Of a DNA stretch of 7,226 nt, positions 5,762-7,226 are shown piece by piece. The number at the start of each line of letters is the position of its first letter. The first letter of the stretch is position 1. Source of the stretch: DASZZX01 sp036260415 (GTDB lineage Bacteria > Actinomycetota > Nitriliruptoria > Nitriliruptorales > JAHWKO01). The stretch lies in the NCBI GenBank assembly GCA_036260415.1, contig DASZZX010000113.1:1-7226 (forward strand), given 5' to 3'. The translations under genes and the position numbers were made by a program. The notes under the pieces are model-generated. The model searched no databases. It was not told where the DNA came from and worked only from the letters and a program-made list of their open reading frames with translations.

Positions 5762-7226
5762 CGGCGCGTGTTCGCGGGCGAGTTCCGGTACCCCTCGATC
5801 CACCGCGCGGCGTACTCGGCCACCGTCATGCGGCTCGGCGCCCCGCTGGCTCACCGTCTCGGCGGGCCGCTGCTCCTGACCGCACGCGACCGTCTGTCGC
5901 CGGCCACCGCCGACGAGGTGCGCCGCCTGGCGGCGCGCAGCGCCGTACTGCTGGGCGGCCACGCCGCCATCGCCTCCCAAGTGGAGGCCGACCTGCGGCG
6001 CGCCGGCGTCGATGAGGTGCGCCGGCTGGCGGGCAACGACCGCTTCGGCACCGCCCGAAGGGTCGCGGAGCGACTCGGTGGCCGGACCGTGTACGTGGCG
6101 GAGGGGGCCCACCCCGACCCGGCCCGCGGCTGGCCCGACGCCGTCGCGGTGTCGGCGCTGGCGGCGCGTCAGGGCGCAGCCGTCCTCCTGACCCTCACCG
6201 ACCACCTCCCCGAGGAGACGAGTGCGGCGCTGGTGGGTCTGGACGCGCGCCGTGCCACGGTGGTAGGTGGGCGCGCCGCGGTCAGCGAGGCGGTCGCCGA
6301 CGCGCTGCGCGACCCCGACGGCGACGGCACCGCGCAGGTCGCGGTCGAGCGGGTCGCCGGACCGTCCCGCTACGACACCTCCTGGCTGGTCGCCGACCGG
6401 ACCGCGGCGGCCGGGGGGGACGCCACCTCCCTGTGGGCGGCGACCGGACGTGGCTGGCCGGACGCGCTGGCGGCGGGACCGGCGGTGGCCGCCACCGGCG
6501 GAGTGCTCCTGCTCGTGGACGGCCGTGACGTGCTCGGGGCGCCGGCCACCTGGGGGTGGGTGGCCGACCGGGCCGGGTCGGTCGCCAGCTTGCGTCTGGT
6601 CGGCGGCGACGCGGCGATCGCCGCCCACGTCGCCCGTTCGGCGCAGCGGGTGCTCGACACCGGGCGCGCGCCCGTCGGCGATCCCTTCGATGCGCCACTC
6701 GCCGTGGACAGGGCCGCGGACCTGGTCGGGGCGGCCGGCCCGCGCCCGGCCGGCGGCACGGCCGATCAGGCGGCCCGCGACTGGCTCGTCACCCGCTTCG
6801 AGGAGGCCGGCTGGGAGGTCGCCGTCGAGCCGTTCGCGCTGCCGCAGGGCGGCTCCTCCGCCAACGTGGTGGCCGTCCAGCGCGGCGACCCGCGCGACGC
6901 CGCCCACGTGGTCGTGGGCGGCCACCTCGACACGGTGGCGGGCAGCCCGGGCGCCAACGACAACGCGTCGGGCATCGGGACGCTGGTCGCGCTGGCCCGC
7001 GAGCTGGCCGACGAGCCGACCGCGGTGCCGCTCGTGCTGGTCGGCTTCGGGGCGGAGGAGTTCCAGCCGTCGGATCCGCCCCGCCACCACGTCGGGTCGG
7101 ACGTGTACGCGGCGGCCCACGCCGACCGGGTGGCCGGGATGGTGTCGGTCGACATGATCGGCGACGGCTCGCCCACCTGCCTCTGCTGGTACCAGGCGGG
7201 GCCGGCCACGATGGCGCAGCGCCTAG
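5762..7226 (+). CDS. Cell-wall-binding repeat / M28 zinc peptidase, partial at both ends
   Basis: This is an open frame of about 488 residues that runs off the right edge. The frame stays open upstream of 5762, but homology-like sequence starts near here and no signal peptide or sensible start is visible, so the 5' end is lost; 5762 is approximate. Domain order: a first, incomplete CW_binding_2-type repeat (about 5762-6030, with GGPLLLT and VLLGG), a second opening with RLAGNDRFGTA (about 6023-6335, with WPDAVAVSALA and VVGG), and a third opening with RVAGPSRYDTS (about 6350-6660, with WPDALAAGPA). An M28 aminopeptidase-like domain follows. Its metal and catalytic residues are visible: His 6923-6925 and Asp 6929-6931 in GGHLDTV, Asp 6959-6961 in NDNASG, the Glu pair 7055-7060 in FGAEE, and Asp 7151-7153 in VDMIGDG; the last His ligand lies beyond the window. 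The intact protein would be exported and wall-attached. It is unrelated to the defence genes and has much higher G+C. Confidence 0.8.

Noticed and set aside
5750..7120. Minus-strand open frame opposite the peptidase gene (the upstream part of a 561-codon frame)
   Set aside because: It is the antisense of the cell-wall-binding/M28 gene and is composed of low-complexity Arg/Gly/Val-rich sequence. Only its far end, below about 5740, carries real integrase sequence.
1..7226. CRISPR array, tRNA, rRNA or insertion sequence
   Set aside because: I saw no regularly spaced repeats, tRNA-like folds, ribosomal RNA motifs or transposase-like coding sequence in the window.

Overview
The window reads as a remodelled anti-phage defence island in a high-GC bacterium, most likely an actinobacterium. 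The best lineage clue is the right end: a protein with cell-wall-binding repeats (CW_binding_2 type) fused to an M28 zinc peptidase, an architecture I associate with deep-branching Actinobacteria such as Nitriliruptoria. This is family knowledge, not a search result. Base composition changes across the window: one sampled 60-base line in the peptidase gene (6121-6180) is 85% G+C, and one in the leftmost defence gene (661-720) is 60%.

Layout, left to right. Positions 1-297 hold no gene I can support. Six genes or gene remnants then lie on the minus strand, read from right to left: a decayed tyrosine-recombinase integrase (about 5740-4842); a Pycsar-type class III nucleotide cyclase (4793-3964); its membrane effector PycTM (3961-3446); a decayed RadC-like JAB-domain gene (3340-2896); the C-terminal part of a GHKL (HSP90-like) ATPase that has lost its ATP-binding domain (2833-1523); and a DruA-like DUF4338 protein (1455-298). 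On the plus strand, from about 5760 to the right edge, is the 5'-truncated cell-wall-binding/M28 peptidase gene, which continues beyond the window.

The strongest functional story is the cyclase/effector pair, which matches the two-gene Pycsar system. In that system infection triggers synthesis of a cyclic pyrimidine nucleotide, and a membrane protein that senses it disrupts the inner membrane. The two genes are 2 bases apart. The cyclase carries one apparent single-base deletion just before its catalytic domain, but an internal GTG could still give the catalytic core. The second module is a DUF4338 protein next to a GHKL ATPase. It is not canonical Druantia, because no DruE-type helicase is visible, and here the ATPase is truncated.

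The integrase and RadC-like genes carry about four and five indels, while the DruA-like, ATPase-fragment, PycTM and peptidase frames are clean. A perfect 12-base direct repeat lies at the integrase stop codon and at the break point of the ATPase. It brackets the RadC-like and Pycsar genes and could mark a recombination-bounded cargo block. Most inferred indels are single G or C changes in short runs, so sequencing or assembly error is a live alternative to natural decay.
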